From JAJTFW01 sp964534995 (lineage in GTDB: Bacteria; Bacteroidota; Bacteroidia; AKYH767-A; OLB10): a stretch of 55,515 bases of DNA. Shown piece after piece: positions 27,501 to 34,584 of this stretch. The first letter of the stretch is position 1, and each line of letters begins with the position of its first letter. The stretch spans positions 1-55,515 of the forward strand of contig CAZHSC010000013.1 of the NCBI GenBank assembly GCA_964534995.1. The letters run 5' to 3'. The notes below the pieces were generated by a model. That model worked only from the letters and a program-made list of their open reading frames with translations, did not search any database and was not told the origin of the DNA. Position numbers and translations under genes: made by a program.

Positions 27501-28010
27501 ACTTAAGGCGGGATTAATAAATCCATTGCTGCTGTTTATGCATATGAGGAATTCGCCATTGCTTTCAAGAGAGGTAACGTAAAACCAAAGTTGGGTTCCG
27601 GGAGTTGCAGTAAAGGCAACAGAAGCAGGGTCGGTGCTGGTGGGAGCGGTATTGCACACGTTAACAGATCCCGGCGAGGCACAGTTCCCGCTTAATACCG
27701 TAACTGATAATTTACCGGCAGGATTAAATCCTCCCTGATTAACCGTGATGGTATTGACAGTGCCGGTTACCACATAGCTATACCACACTTCATTTCCGCC
27801 CGCTGGAAGAGGAGTTATTGCCGCTGCATCACAGGTATTGGAAGTACCGTCGCCGGTGGCGAAGGTATTACTGTCGCTGATGCAAAGATTGCCGCTTGGA
27901 TCCAGGTATAGAAACCGGGAGTTGGCGCAATCATCGTTAGCGGGCACTTGTGCAAGAAGTGGTTGAACGTATATCAACAACACCGACAGGCACCAAAGGT
28001 ATCTTTTCAT
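24507..28010 (-). CDS. giant PKD-domain surface protein with T9SS type B (CHU_C) sorting domain
   Basis: 1167 residues. Signal peptide (YLWCLSVLLIYVQPLLAQ), then PANDDCANSRFLYL, the opening of a pre-peptidase/CUB-like domain seen in many secreted Bacteroidota proteins. The middle is built of repeated Ig-like/PKD modules with the WTFNYGDGS or WNFGDG plus HTY signature (for example YLWNFGDGIVSF and NPVHTYTADGNY near residue 950). The C-terminal ~85 residues start SAFSPNNDQLNDIFRI and contain NRRGQVVF, WNGKYENEGEDCPAGVYVYE and RGRITI, the hallmarks of the type B/CHU_C (gliding-motility-associated C-terminal) T9SS signal. The protein should be exported and retained at the cell surface. Adhesion or gliding roles are inferences. 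Confidence 0.88.
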   Translation of the reverse strand: MKRYLWCLSVLLIYVQPLLAQVPANDDCANSRFLYLDPSGNLCISDSNTFATGDGTSNTCDAAAITPLPAGGNEVWYSYVVTGTVNTITVNQGGFNPAGKLSVTVLSGNCASPGSVNVCNTAPTSTDPASVAFTATPGTQLWFYVTSLESNGEFLICINSSNGFINPALSCNNASPLCNTYNFTSPGSGQPGSAPVPSCFNSPPVRPFWYKFTAGYNGPLEFTGIPSGFGGFRWALYDISAGCPGTEIACNTIYDPVLPFGMSSVVANCNSNPLCPPVTVTAGNTYALLLDDTTQSNSGFDFFWGANVVLMPTARFYVDSLEACGSFTANFSDSSTCNASTNWTFNYGDGSALITGTGPAIIIPPHFYGPGTYLARLTLLQAGGCSNTFSRQIIVKPAPSTNFSILDDSLCFDGILAATTDFTATNPVPSTVYNWIFPNNSSILITGTGQATASWNTSGIIPVGLQITENGCTSDTISDTLYIFDTPVSTFSLPDSACTGYDITVTYTGNSGPSAVYTWSYGGGNVSNPTNTQFSIQWNSPGSYTLSLTVNENGCTSTTHVDSLRVFGTPQISIQSPVIVCEDVATTVSPLATGAPAGSVFTWDFGTAILSGGNPTDGSSGIFTWPTSGNTYMTAIALSPEGCLSEKDSISITVQPKPDAAFNISDSVICGADSVLLTYTGTAPVSGNTFTWDFGTANLLNGGTANQWGPFYIAFPAPGAYPLSLILNDNVCNSDTIRDTVIAGNFPVSNAGSDLVICSKDQVAIGTTPVAGYSYNWSPSVFLNNASLSSPLASVNHNGTTDTVVQFIVTTTLGFCSLNDTMELQVKAVQQAFFIPPDPQCEAGNSFDFSPYYGIVPGSQQLWVINTDTIQSGQVLQYHFSNSGIQNISLLTQTPGCPSASYSTSVYVKENPEVEFETDIISGCAPLQIAFNDLNPALPGASYLWNFGDGIVSFQQNPVHTYTADGNYLPTMTIITADTCTATDTLNTLLSVFPAANAAFSAQPLVASNLNPLFNFYTLSGNTSCYYDFGDGSGDSSCNTTHLYSDTGTYIVTLYTNSTGGCADTFSLTVQVRPNFSLYIPSAFSPNNDQLNDIFRIYAEGIRQFEIQIYNRRGQVVFRSDETTSDWNGKYENEGEDCPAGVYVYEARARDFNNKNYNFRGRITIIR

Positions 28011-28117
28011 TGTATTTTAGAAATAATTGATTTGGAATTGGTTGTTCCGGATAATTTTTATTGACTCAATTCCTTGAATTAAAACGCAATTACAGATTTT
28101 CACATGGTTGGAAGCAC

Positions 28118-28125
28118 TATTTTTG
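28118..28125 (+). promoter_or_regulatory. -7 promoter element of the M20 dipeptidase gene
   Basis: TATTTTTG matches TAnnTTTG. TTTT at 28097-28100 could be a weak -33 box 17 bases upstream. The start codon at 28148 is about 22 bases downstream, which supports 28148 over the longer in-frame start at 28061. Confidence 0.55.
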
Positions 28126-28147
28126 CTGTAACAAAGTTATTGAATAT

Positions 28148-29521
28148 ATGGACATCATTCAACCCTATATCGGGCAAAATAAAGACAGGTTCATCTCTGA
28201 ATTAATGGAATTATTGAAAATTCCATCCGTCAGCGCTGATTCAAAATATAAGGCAGATGTGGTACGTGCCGCTGAATTTGTTAAGACAGCGTTGCTGGAT
28301 GCCGGTGTTGATAAAGCTGAAGTGTGCAGTACACCGGGCCATCCCATCGTATATGCCGAGAAGACGATTGACAGTAAAATGCCGACTGTGCTGGTGTATG
28401 GTCATTATGATGTTCAGCCTCCTGACCCTCTTGATTTATGGGATTCACCACCTTTTCAGCCTGTGCTCAAAGATGATAAAATTTACGCCCGCGGTGCCTG
28501 TGATGACAAAGGTCAGGTATATATGCACATCAAGGCCTTTGAATTAATGATGAAAACAAACTCCCTGCCTTGTAATGTAAAATTTATGATTGAAGGGGAA
28601 GAAGAAGTAGGTTCCGCTCACCTTGGTTTATGGATCAGGGAAAACAAAGACAGGCTGCGCGGAGATGTTATTCTCATTTCCGATACCTCCATCATTGCAA
28701 ATGACACACCCAGTATTGACGTAGGTTTACGCGGCTTGAGTTATGTGGAAGTGGAAGTTACAGGCCCTAACCGTGACCTTCATTCAGGGGTTTATGGTGG
28801 TGCGGTGGCCAATCCGATCAGCATTCTCTGCGAGATGATTGCGAAGATGAAAGATGAAAATAATCACATTTCCATCCCTGGTTTTTATGATGATGTACTG
28901 GTGTTGAGTGCTGCAGAAAGGGAGGAATTGAACAAGGCCCCGTTCAATCTTGAAGAGTACAAGCGTGACCTTGGTATTGCCGCTGTACATGGTGAGAAGG
29001 GATATACGGTACTGGAGCAAACGGGCATCCGTCCAACTTTTGAACTGAATGGTATCTGGGGAGGCTATACCGGTGAAGGCGCCAAGACGGTACTTCCTTC
29101 CAAAGCGTATGCAAAGATTTCCATGCGCCTGGTGCCCAACCAGACATCTGAAAAAATCACCCGCTTGTTCGCCGACTACTTCACAAGTATTGCGCCTCCC
29201 GGAGTTCGTGTAGAAGTTAAACCTCACCACGGAGGGGAGCCGGTGATTACACCAACAGACTCAGTAGCCTATCAGGCGGCAAGCAAAGCCATGGAGGAAA
29301 CCTTTGGAAAGAAACCTGTTCCCACACGGGGAGGAGGCAGTATTCCCATCGTAGCCTTGTTTGAAAAAGAACTGGGGCTCAAAAGCGTGTTGATGGGTTT
29401 TGGCCTTGACAGTGATCTCATACATAGCCCGAACGAACATTATGGAATTTTTAATTTTTTGAAAGGGATAGAAACCATACCACTCTTTTTCCGCAATTAC
29501 GCTGAAATGAAAGCAGGTTGA
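28148..29521 (+). CDS. M20-family dipeptidase/metallopeptidase
   Basis: 457 residues from ATG 28148 (MDIIQPYIGQNKDRFISEL); the frame opens at 28061 but the promoter element lies between, so the later ATG is preferred. M20/M28-type di-zinc exopeptidase: LVYGHYDVQP (His and Asp ligands), RGACDDKGQVY (bridging Asp), MIEGEEEVGS (catalytic Glu and Glu ligand) and SDTSIIA (Asp ligand) appear in order. The dimerisation domain insert begins near LSYVEVEVTGPNRDLHSG. Several members (PepV, CNDP-like) hydrolyse dipeptides, and the size matches the CNDP/DUG1-like group. Likely cytosolic, as no signal peptide is seen. It is followed by DUF2752 and TM2 genes. Confidence 0.92.
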   Translation: MDIIQPYIGQNKDRFISELMELLKIPSVSADSKYKADVVRAAEFVKTALLDAGVDKAEVCSTPGHPIVYAEKTIDSKMPTVLVYGHYDVQPPDPLDLWDSPPFQPVLKDDKIYARGACDDKGQVYMHIKAFELMMKTNSLPCNVKFMIEGEEEVGSAHLGLWIRENKDRLRGDVILISDTSIIANDTPSIDVGLRGLSYVEVEVTGPNRDLHSGVYGGAVANPISILCEMIAKMKDENNHISIPGFYDDVLVLSAAEREELNKAPFNLEEYKRDLGIAAVHGEKGYTVLEQTGIRPTFELNGIWGGYTGEGAKTVLPSKAYAKISMRLVPNQTSEKITRLFADYFTSIAPPGVRVEVKPHHGGEPVITPTDSVAYQAASKAMEETFGKKPVPTRGGGSIPIVALFEKELGLKSVLMGFGLDSDLIHSPNEHYGIFNFLKGIETIPLFFRNYAEMKAG

Positions 29522-29594
29522 TTCTTATGCATGAAGGTTTTTTCAATTGGAAATTGTTTTGTTTTTCATTTTCTTCATTTACCTTTAGCCTGTA

Positions 29595-29927
29595 ATGAGA
29601 ATTTCAAAAGCCCCCTGGGAATTGATGATGTGGGTTTCCGGTCTTACATGGCTGATCTGTGTGAATCCTGACGCCAATATGGTAAGTATATGTTTCTTTA
29701 AATGGATCGGGTTAACATGGTGCCCCGGCTGTGGTATGGGGCATGCAGTCTATTCCCTTTTTCAGGGCCATATTGAGGAATCATTCCAGAAGCATCCAAT
29801 GGGGATCTTCGCAGTTCTGGTAATTATGAACCGGATTTGTTTTCTGGCAATGGATGAACTGAGGAAGTGGAAGGGAAAGGATAAGTCAGGTTATTTCAGT
29901 TATATACACCAAAAACATACATCATGA
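29595..29927 (+). CDS. DUF2752 small membrane protein
   Basis: 110 residues with about two transmembrane helices. The family motif CPGCGMGHAVYSLFQG is present (WCPGCGMGHAVY here), with a pair of Cys separated by Pro-Gly. DUF2752 proteins are small integral membrane proteins of unknown function in Bacteroidota and other phyla. The stop overlaps the start of the TM2-domain gene by four bases (ATGA at 29924-29927), so the two are translationally coupled. No further function can be proposed. Confidence 0.85.
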   Translation: MRISKAPWELMMWVSGLTWLICVNPDANMVSICFFKWIGLTWCPGCGMGHAVYSLFQGHIEESFQKHPMGIFAVLVIMNRICFLAMDELRKWKGKDKSGYFSYIHQKHTS

Positions 29928-30286
29928 ACCAAAATCTGTTAATGTCTCTTCCCGGAATAGAGGCGGAAGAAATGGTTTTTATACAGGAAGCAATAAAAGA
30001 CCTCAATGAAGAGCAGCAAAGAAATTTTTTCCTGCTTTATCAGGGAAGGAGAAAAGATCCACAAATTATTATGATATGCACGCTGTTAGGTTTCATTGTG
30101 ATTGCCGGAGTACAGCGTATTTTATTGGGTCAGATAGGGATGGGGATTTTATTCTTCCTGACGGGTGGTTTATGCCTGATCGGAACCATTATAGACCTTG
30201 TTAACTACAAGCAGATGACCTACGCCTTTAATCAAAGACAAGTGGTTGAATGTAAAATGATGGCCGGATCCCTGGGACAGCAATAA
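29924..30286 (+). CDS. TM2-domain membrane protein
   Basis: 120 residues. A charged N-terminal region (about 1-45) precedes a TM2 domain: two hydrophobic helices (IIMICTLLGFIVIAGVQ and GILFFLTGGLCLIGTIIDL) joined by a short turn with the family pattern G-x-x-x-x-R-x-x-L-G-Q-x-x-x-G (GVQRILLGQIGMG). TM2 proteins are found across bacteria and eukaryotes with no defined general role. It overlaps DUF2752 by four bases; DUF2752 and TM2 genes are often neighbours, suggesting a shared membrane function. Confidence 0.85.
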   Translation: MNQNLLMSLPGIEAEEMVFIQEAIKDLNEEQQRNFFLLYQGRRKDPQIIMICTLLGFIVIAGVQRILLGQIGMGILFFLTGGLCLIGTIIDLVNYKQMTYAFNQRQVVECKMMAGSLGQQ

Positions 30287-30383
30287 TATTATTCCGGACA
30301 ACCCTTTAAAAAGTAACATTGAACACATACCAGATATCGCTCCTGAACCGTTATCTGTGAGACAAATTTCAGCTTGCAACCGA

Positions 30384-31256
30384 ATGTTAAAGTTATCATA
30401 TACAGCAATTGGAATAGCATTGATTTTCTTTTCCTCCTGCAAAAAAGAGGAACTGGAACGGATCAGTGGCAATACTGCTCCTGTGGATACGAGCATTTCA
30501 GGAGATGTGTACGATGACTACATCAACAAGACCTATATTATGGTGTTGGGCAGGGAGCCTGACAGCCTGGAGTTTGACGCAGCAAAGCTTGTACTGAAAA
30601 ACGGTTTGTTAAGTGTTCAAAGCCGTTATGTTTTTCTTGACAATGTTTTTAATTCTCCAGATTATTTATGGCGTCAGTACAATAAAAACCGGATCGAATT
30701 GCTGAATAATATTGACACGGCCGATTTTACGATTCAGATTAATGTGTTTTCTTTTTTTCTGGGAGATACAACATACCAGGCGTTTTGGCCCGCATTGCAG
30801 TATGAAACAGACCGGCTGTTGGAACTCCGTAGTGCGGCCGCAGCATACACGGGCGGACAGATTTCCGTGCGCGAGCTGCAGTCGAAGATGATAAATAATT
30901 ATTTCTATGATCAGATTAATATGGGAGCTGCCAATTTTATCATTTCATCTTTCCAGCATTTTCTAGGCCGGAACCCCACCCTGGATGAACAATCAAATGG
31001 TGTGAGTATGGTGAATGGAAACAACGCCCTGATTTTTCTCCAGGCGGGAGCTTCAAAAGATGATTTTCTTTCCATCCTGTTCAGTTCTTTGGATTATTTT
31101 GAAGGGTCAGTAGTACGAATTTACCAGGATTATCTCCTTCGTAAACCGGAGTCATTGGAAATGAGTACTGCAGCCATAAAATACAAAACCAGTCTCGATT
31201 ATGAAGCCGTACAAAAGGATGTTCTGGCAAGTGATGAGTTTGCCGGCCTTGAGTAA
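30384..31256 (+). CDS. lipoprotein with repeated DUF4214-like helical units
   Basis: 290 residues from ATG 30384 (MLKLSYTAIGIAL); the frame also opens at GTG 30357. Lipobox FSSC, followed by KKEELER. The mature part is helical with three related units: YIMVLGREPDSLEF, FQHFLGRNPTLDEQ and YQDYLLRKPESLEM. The Y-x-x-x-L-x-R-x-P-x-x-x-E pattern resembles DUF4214 and the C-terminal segment of planctomycete DUF1553 proteins (Y-x-x-x-L-x-R-x-P-x-x-E-E). It opens a five-gene unit ending in a Tat-exported DUF1501-like protein and heme-motif lipoprotein. Distant relation to DUF1549/DUF1553 is an inference. Confidence 0.65.
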   Translation: MLKLSYTAIGIALIFFSSCKKEELERISGNTAPVDTSISGDVYDDYINKTYIMVLGREPDSLEFDAAKLVLKNGLLSVQSRYVFLDNVFNSPDYLWRQYNKNRIELLNNIDTADFTIQINVFSFFLGDTTYQAFWPALQYETDRLLELRSAAAAYTGGQISVRELQSKMINNYFYDQINMGAANFIISSFQHFLGRNPTLDEQSNGVSMVNGNNALIFLQAGASKDDFLSILFSSLDYFEGSVVRIYQDYLLRKPESLEMSTAAIKYKTSLDYEAVQKDVLASDEFAGLE

Positions 31257-31269
31257 AAACAGACGAAAT

Positions 31270-31767
31270 ATGAAAAGAAGATATTTGGTTTTTCTGTTAA
31301 TGCTCCTGATGACGGGTTGTCTCTTTGTTGCCTGTGAAAAGGAAACAGCCTATCTCTATGAGGTGAATACGGTAAGCGTTCAGCAAAGTGGCAGTATAAA
31401 GAGCAATGCGAAGAGCACCACGGAGTTTATTACCATTGCCTGGGCTGATCTCTTCGGCGCACAGATTCCTCAGCAGGAACTGGTAAAACTGAATACCGTT
31501 TATTCAGCATTTGGAGATAAGAAGCTGATGGAAGACAGGATTTTGCTGAATATGCTGAACAAGCCCGGCAACCTGATTCCCGCAGCTCCCCATGTAAATG
31601 GCGATACGCTCTTTTTTATTCAGAATACCTATAAGAAATTATACAATCGCGATCCCGACGCCTTTGAAACCTTTTATTTAAAAGAACAGATACGCCTGAA
31701 TCCGACCATCAGTGCTACCTTGTTATGGTATGCGCTAATGAGTTCAGATGAATACAGATATTATTAA
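31270..31767 (+). CDS. small lipoprotein with one DUF4214-like unit
   Basis: 165 residues from ATG 31270 (MKRRYLVFLLMLLMTGCLF). Two Cys are possible lipid sites: TGC at about residue 17 and LFVAC slightly later; the second is followed by EKETAY, the usual Bacteroidota pattern, and is preferred. The C-terminus carries NTYKKLYNRDPDAFETFYL, the same Y-x-x-x-L-x-R-x-P unit found in the preceding lipoprotein, and ends with LMSSDEYRYY. The start is 13 bases after the preceding stop, and the Tat-exported protein begins 15 bases after its own stop. It is likely part of the same envelope complex. No precise function is known. Confidence 0.65.
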   Translation: MKRRYLVFLLMLLMTGCLFVACEKETAYLYEVNTVSVQQSGSIKSNAKSTTEFITIAWADLFGAQIPQQELVKLNTVYSAFGDKKLMEDRILLNMLNKPGNLIPAAPHVNGDTLFFIQNTYKKLYNRDPDAFETFYLKEQIRLNPTISATLLWYALMSSDEYRYY

Positions 31768-31782
31768 TTTCATGGAATTGAT

Positions 31783-33120
31783 ATGAACAGAAGACACTTT
31801 ATCAGAAGGGCGGGACTTGCAGCGGTAGGGGCATTGGCGGCTCCATATTTGTTGCCGGGTGGACGATTGTTCGCTTCCAGCGGATTGCGTAAGGTGAATC
31901 ACGTCGTTTTCCTGTTGTTTGCAGGTGGGGTCCGGAACCTGGAGTCTGTTCAGTTTAATGACGGGAACCTGATGCCGAATATGCTTTCGGGTGGCAGTGC
32001 TGTTTCTCCCGATATTCTTCCGGCAATGGATTTTCTTCCTCCCGGACCGTTATCACAACCCTTGCAAAATTATGGTACCTTGTTCAGGCAGTTCAGATAC
32101 AATGCGGGACCAACGGGACATTATAACGGGCATACTGTTGCTGTTACAGGTCAATATGTGAGTACAGATCTCAACATACGTGAGGCGCCGCGTAATCCTA
32201 CCATTTTTGAATATTACAGAAAGCATAACAGTCCGCAGCAAACGGCCCTTAACTGTTGGTGGGTAGCCAATACGCTTGGGCCTTATCCCGCATTGAACTA
32301 CAGCAGTGATCCGGCATACGGAGCTGCATATGGTGCCAATTTCATATCTCCCAATTTTCTGATCAGTCAGGATGGTTTTGATACGCTGGGAAACCCTGCA
32401 TCATTCAGCGCCACAGAGACAGATGCGATAAGAAGTGTCCGCAAGTTTGCCAATGGGGTATTCAACAAAGCCTATGCAGGCACCGGAGAAGGGGTTGTGA
32501 ATGCAGAGAATGAGGCGCATCAACTGCAGCAATTTATGGATGACATCTTTGCAAAAGCGCAGTCCGGGCAATTTCTGAATCCCTGGGGCGCAGGAGGGTC
32601 GATGAATAATGATATGTATAATGTGATGTTTGCCGAAGAAATTATTCAGCGATTTAAACCTGAATTGCTGGTGGTGAATATGCAGGATGTGGATATTGGG
32701 CATTTTAATTTCAGTCAATACGCGAATAACCTCCGCAAAGCGGATTGGGCTGCAGCGCATTTGTGGAGTGTCATACAGAGCACTCCGGGAATGGCCAATG
32801 ATACAGTACTGGTTATTGCGCCGGAGCATGGCCGTAATTTCAATCCCAATACTTCTGTCGACGCGTATGGGCGTTTGGCACTTGATCATACGGCGCCGGT
32901 TGACGGTGTAAGTGGTGACCAGATGGCAAGAGAGATTTTTTGCCTTGTAGTAGGTCCTCCAACGGTAGTGAAGCAGGGTGTGGTGGTGAATTCCGTGCAA
33001 GGGGAAAGTACCGAGATTGTGCCCGTCATCGCCAACCTGCTGGGATTTGATACCAATATTCCCGGCAATTCGGGATTGAAAAATTATAACCAATGTGACC
33101 TAGCACAGGCATTCTATTAA
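31783..33120 (+). CDS. Tat-exported DUF1501-like / alkaline phosphatase superfamily protein
   Basis: 445 residues. The N-terminus NRRHFIRRAGLAAVGALAAP is a twin-arginine (Tat) signal, implying folded, cofactor-containing export. The beginning of the mature domain (KVNHVVFLLFAGGVRNLESV) corresponds to the DUF1501 opening strand; GHYNGHTVAVTGQY, DVDIGHFNF, PEHGRN and LDHTAP give the His/Asp/Glu ligand set typical of the alkaline-phosphatase/sulfatase-like fold. DUF1501 proteins in planctomycetes accompany DUF1549/DUF1553 and heme modules; the substrate is unknown. It is flanked by lipoproteins with 1-15 base gaps, so it sits mid-operon. Confidence 0.7.
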   Translation: MNRRHFIRRAGLAAVGALAAPYLLPGGRLFASSGLRKVNHVVFLLFAGGVRNLESVQFNDGNLMPNMLSGGSAVSPDILPAMDFLPPGPLSQPLQNYGTLFRQFRYNAGPTGHYNGHTVAVTGQYVSTDLNIREAPRNPTIFEYYRKHNSPQQTALNCWWVANTLGPYPALNYSSDPAYGAAYGANFISPNFLISQDGFDTLGNPASFSATETDAIRSVRKFANGVFNKAYAGTGEGVVNAENEAHQLQQFMDDIFAKAQSGQFLNPWGAGGSMNNDMYNVMFAEEIIQRFKPELLVVNMQDVDIGHFNFSQYANNLRKADWAAAHLWSVIQSTPGMANDTVLVIAPEHGRNFNPNTSVDAYGRLALDHTAPVDGVSGDQMAREIFCLVVGPPTVVKQGVVVNSVQGESTEIVPVIANLLGFDTNIPGNSGLKNYNQCDLAQAFY

Positions 33121-33121
33121 A

Positions 33122-34078
33122 ATGAAGAACGTTTTGGTAACATTTCATTCAGCTATATTCAGTGGGTTTCGCAATGCCGGATGGAGGCTGATGTTGTTGC
33201 TATTTATTTTTTCCTGCAATAAGGAGGACGCGCCGGTTAATCCCTATGATGCTGTTGATTATACACAGGGTAATGCTACCGACTCTATACCTGACCCATC
33301 CTCCATAACAGGCCTCCACAAGAATATTTTTTTTCCAAAGTGTGCCAATCCCGGATGCCATGATGGCACCTTTGAGCCTGATTTTCGTACCGTGCAAAGT
33401 TCCTACAGTACCCTGGTGTACATGGGGGTGAACAAAACCACGCTGGATTCCCTGAGTTTTTTCAATTACCGGGTATTGCCCGGAAATGTCAGCGGATCAT
33501 TTCTCCTGGAGAGGCTGCTAACGCCAACCAGCGACTATATGCCTTCTAACGCTACCAGATTACCGAATACTGATATTGATAATATCCGTAAATGGGTGCT
33601 CGACAGTTGTCCGGATGTTCATGGAAATGTAGCTCAGAAGCCCGATTTGCCACCTAATATTATCGGTTATATAGCCTTGGATCAGCAGTTCGTAAGAATA
33701 GATACTATGCGTGTGGGAGGTATTCCCTATAACGCCTTTATAGCTCCGGCCAATACATCCATTATTATTCCTATTGTTGCCCTGGATACAGCTGACGGTT
33801 CTTCGGCCACTCCGCCCGCCAGTTTTACAGTTCACGAACTGAAGTTATCTACAGATAAAAACGACTTTTCCAATGCCGCCACCGTCAACGCCGTATGGTT
33901 TTCTCCCATACCGATTGATGTATGGCAGGCAAGCGTCAATACCTCAGGGTGGGCTGCAGGCACAACAGTTTATTTCAGGATTTATGTGAATGACGGATTC
34001 CAGGTTTCTCCTTCTGAATTTCCCCGCAACAGTTCCCCCGATTATTTTAAAACGTATTATTCATTTATTATCCAATGA
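33122..34078 (+). CDS. lipoprotein with CX4CH heme motif
   Basis: 318 residues with a lipobox FSC at Cys32 (FIFSCNKEDAPVN). A cytochrome-c-like segment follows with the CX4CH motif CANPGCHDG (Cys74, Cys79, His80) and a downstream YMPSNATRLP Met, plus DIDNIRKWVLDSC; this resembles the N-terminal domain of the propeller lipoprotein at 2766-4244. The C-terminal half (FVRIDTMRVGGIPYNAFI onward, split here as short pieces) is beta-rich and not recognised; it looks Ig-like. The start is one base after the stop of the Tat-exported protein, and the stop overlaps the next lipoprotein start by four bases, supporting tight coupling. Heme loading at CX4CH is inferred. Confidence 0.7.
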   Translation: MKNVLVTFHSAIFSGFRNAGWRLMLLLFIFSCNKEDAPVNPYDAVDYTQGNATDSIPDPSSITGLHKNIFFPKCANPGCHDGTFEPDFRTVQSSYSTLVYMGVNKTTLDSLSFFNYRVLPGNVSGSFLLERLLTPTSDYMPSNATRLPNTDIDNIRKWVLDSCPDVHGNVAQKPDLPPNIIGYIALDQQFVRIDTMRVGGIPYNAFIAPANTSIIIPIVALDTADGSSATPPASFTVHELKLSTDKNDFSNAATVNAVWFSPIPIDVWQASVNTSGWAAGTTVYFRIYVNDGFQVSPSEFPRNSSPDYFKTYYSFIIQ

Positions 34079-34578
34079 TACATCGCAACAACATTCCTGG
34101 CAGGGAGGAAAGTAGAAAAAATCCTTTCAGATTTTCCGGACCCTGCTTGCTGTTTGCCCTGTGGCCGCTATTTTCAGGATGTACCAAGGAGGATAAAGAA
34201 TCATTGGGTGATCCGGTTCCCCGGATAGAACTTCTGTCCGTTATTCCTTCCACTGCTGTTGAGTTTAACGATTCGATTGTATTTACCATTAAGTACCGGG
34301 ACAATGATGGTGACCTTGGAGAAAATGATCCGGATGTTAAAAATCTTTTTCTGACAGATAACCGGATCGGAATCCAATACAGTTACAGGATTCAGCAACT
34401 TGCCCCTTCGGGATCTTCTATACCCATTGAAGGAAATCTGGAACTTATTCTGAATACCATAGCCAGAACGGATACAAGCCTGAGCCAGGAAGCGGTTACT
34501 TTTTCAATATACGTGGTGGACAGGGCTGGGAATAAAAGCAATGTGGTGACCAGTAGCCCTGTAATTATTATACCCTGA
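34075..34578 (+). CDS. Ig-like lipoprotein, paralogue of 38377-38931
   Basis: 167 residues with a lipobox FSGC at Cys36 followed by TKEDKES. The mature domain is an Ig-like/cadherin-like beta-sandwich with an Asp-rich loop (YRDNDGDLGENDPD) and a C-terminal VVDRAGNKSNVVTSSP. The same pattern (VDGDGDIGYRENEFD and IRDRANNKSNRIYSSD) occurs in the lipoprotein at 38377-38931, so the two are paralogues about 4 kb apart, flanking the TonB-dependent receptor and M16 peptidase. The DxDGDxG loop probably binds Ca. Its start overlaps the preceding stop (ATGA at 34075-34078), so it ends the five-gene operon, 6 bases from the convergent TonB receptor stop. Confidence 0.7.
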   Translation: MIHRNNIPGREESRKNPFRFSGPCLLFALWPLFSGCTKEDKESLGDPVPRIELLSVIPSTAVEFNDSIVFTIKYRDNDGDLGENDPDVKNLFLTDNRIGIQYSYRIQQLAPSGSSIPIEGNLELILNTIARTDTSLSQEAVTFSIYVVDRAGNKSNVVTSSPVIIIP

Positions 34579-34584
34579 CAGACA

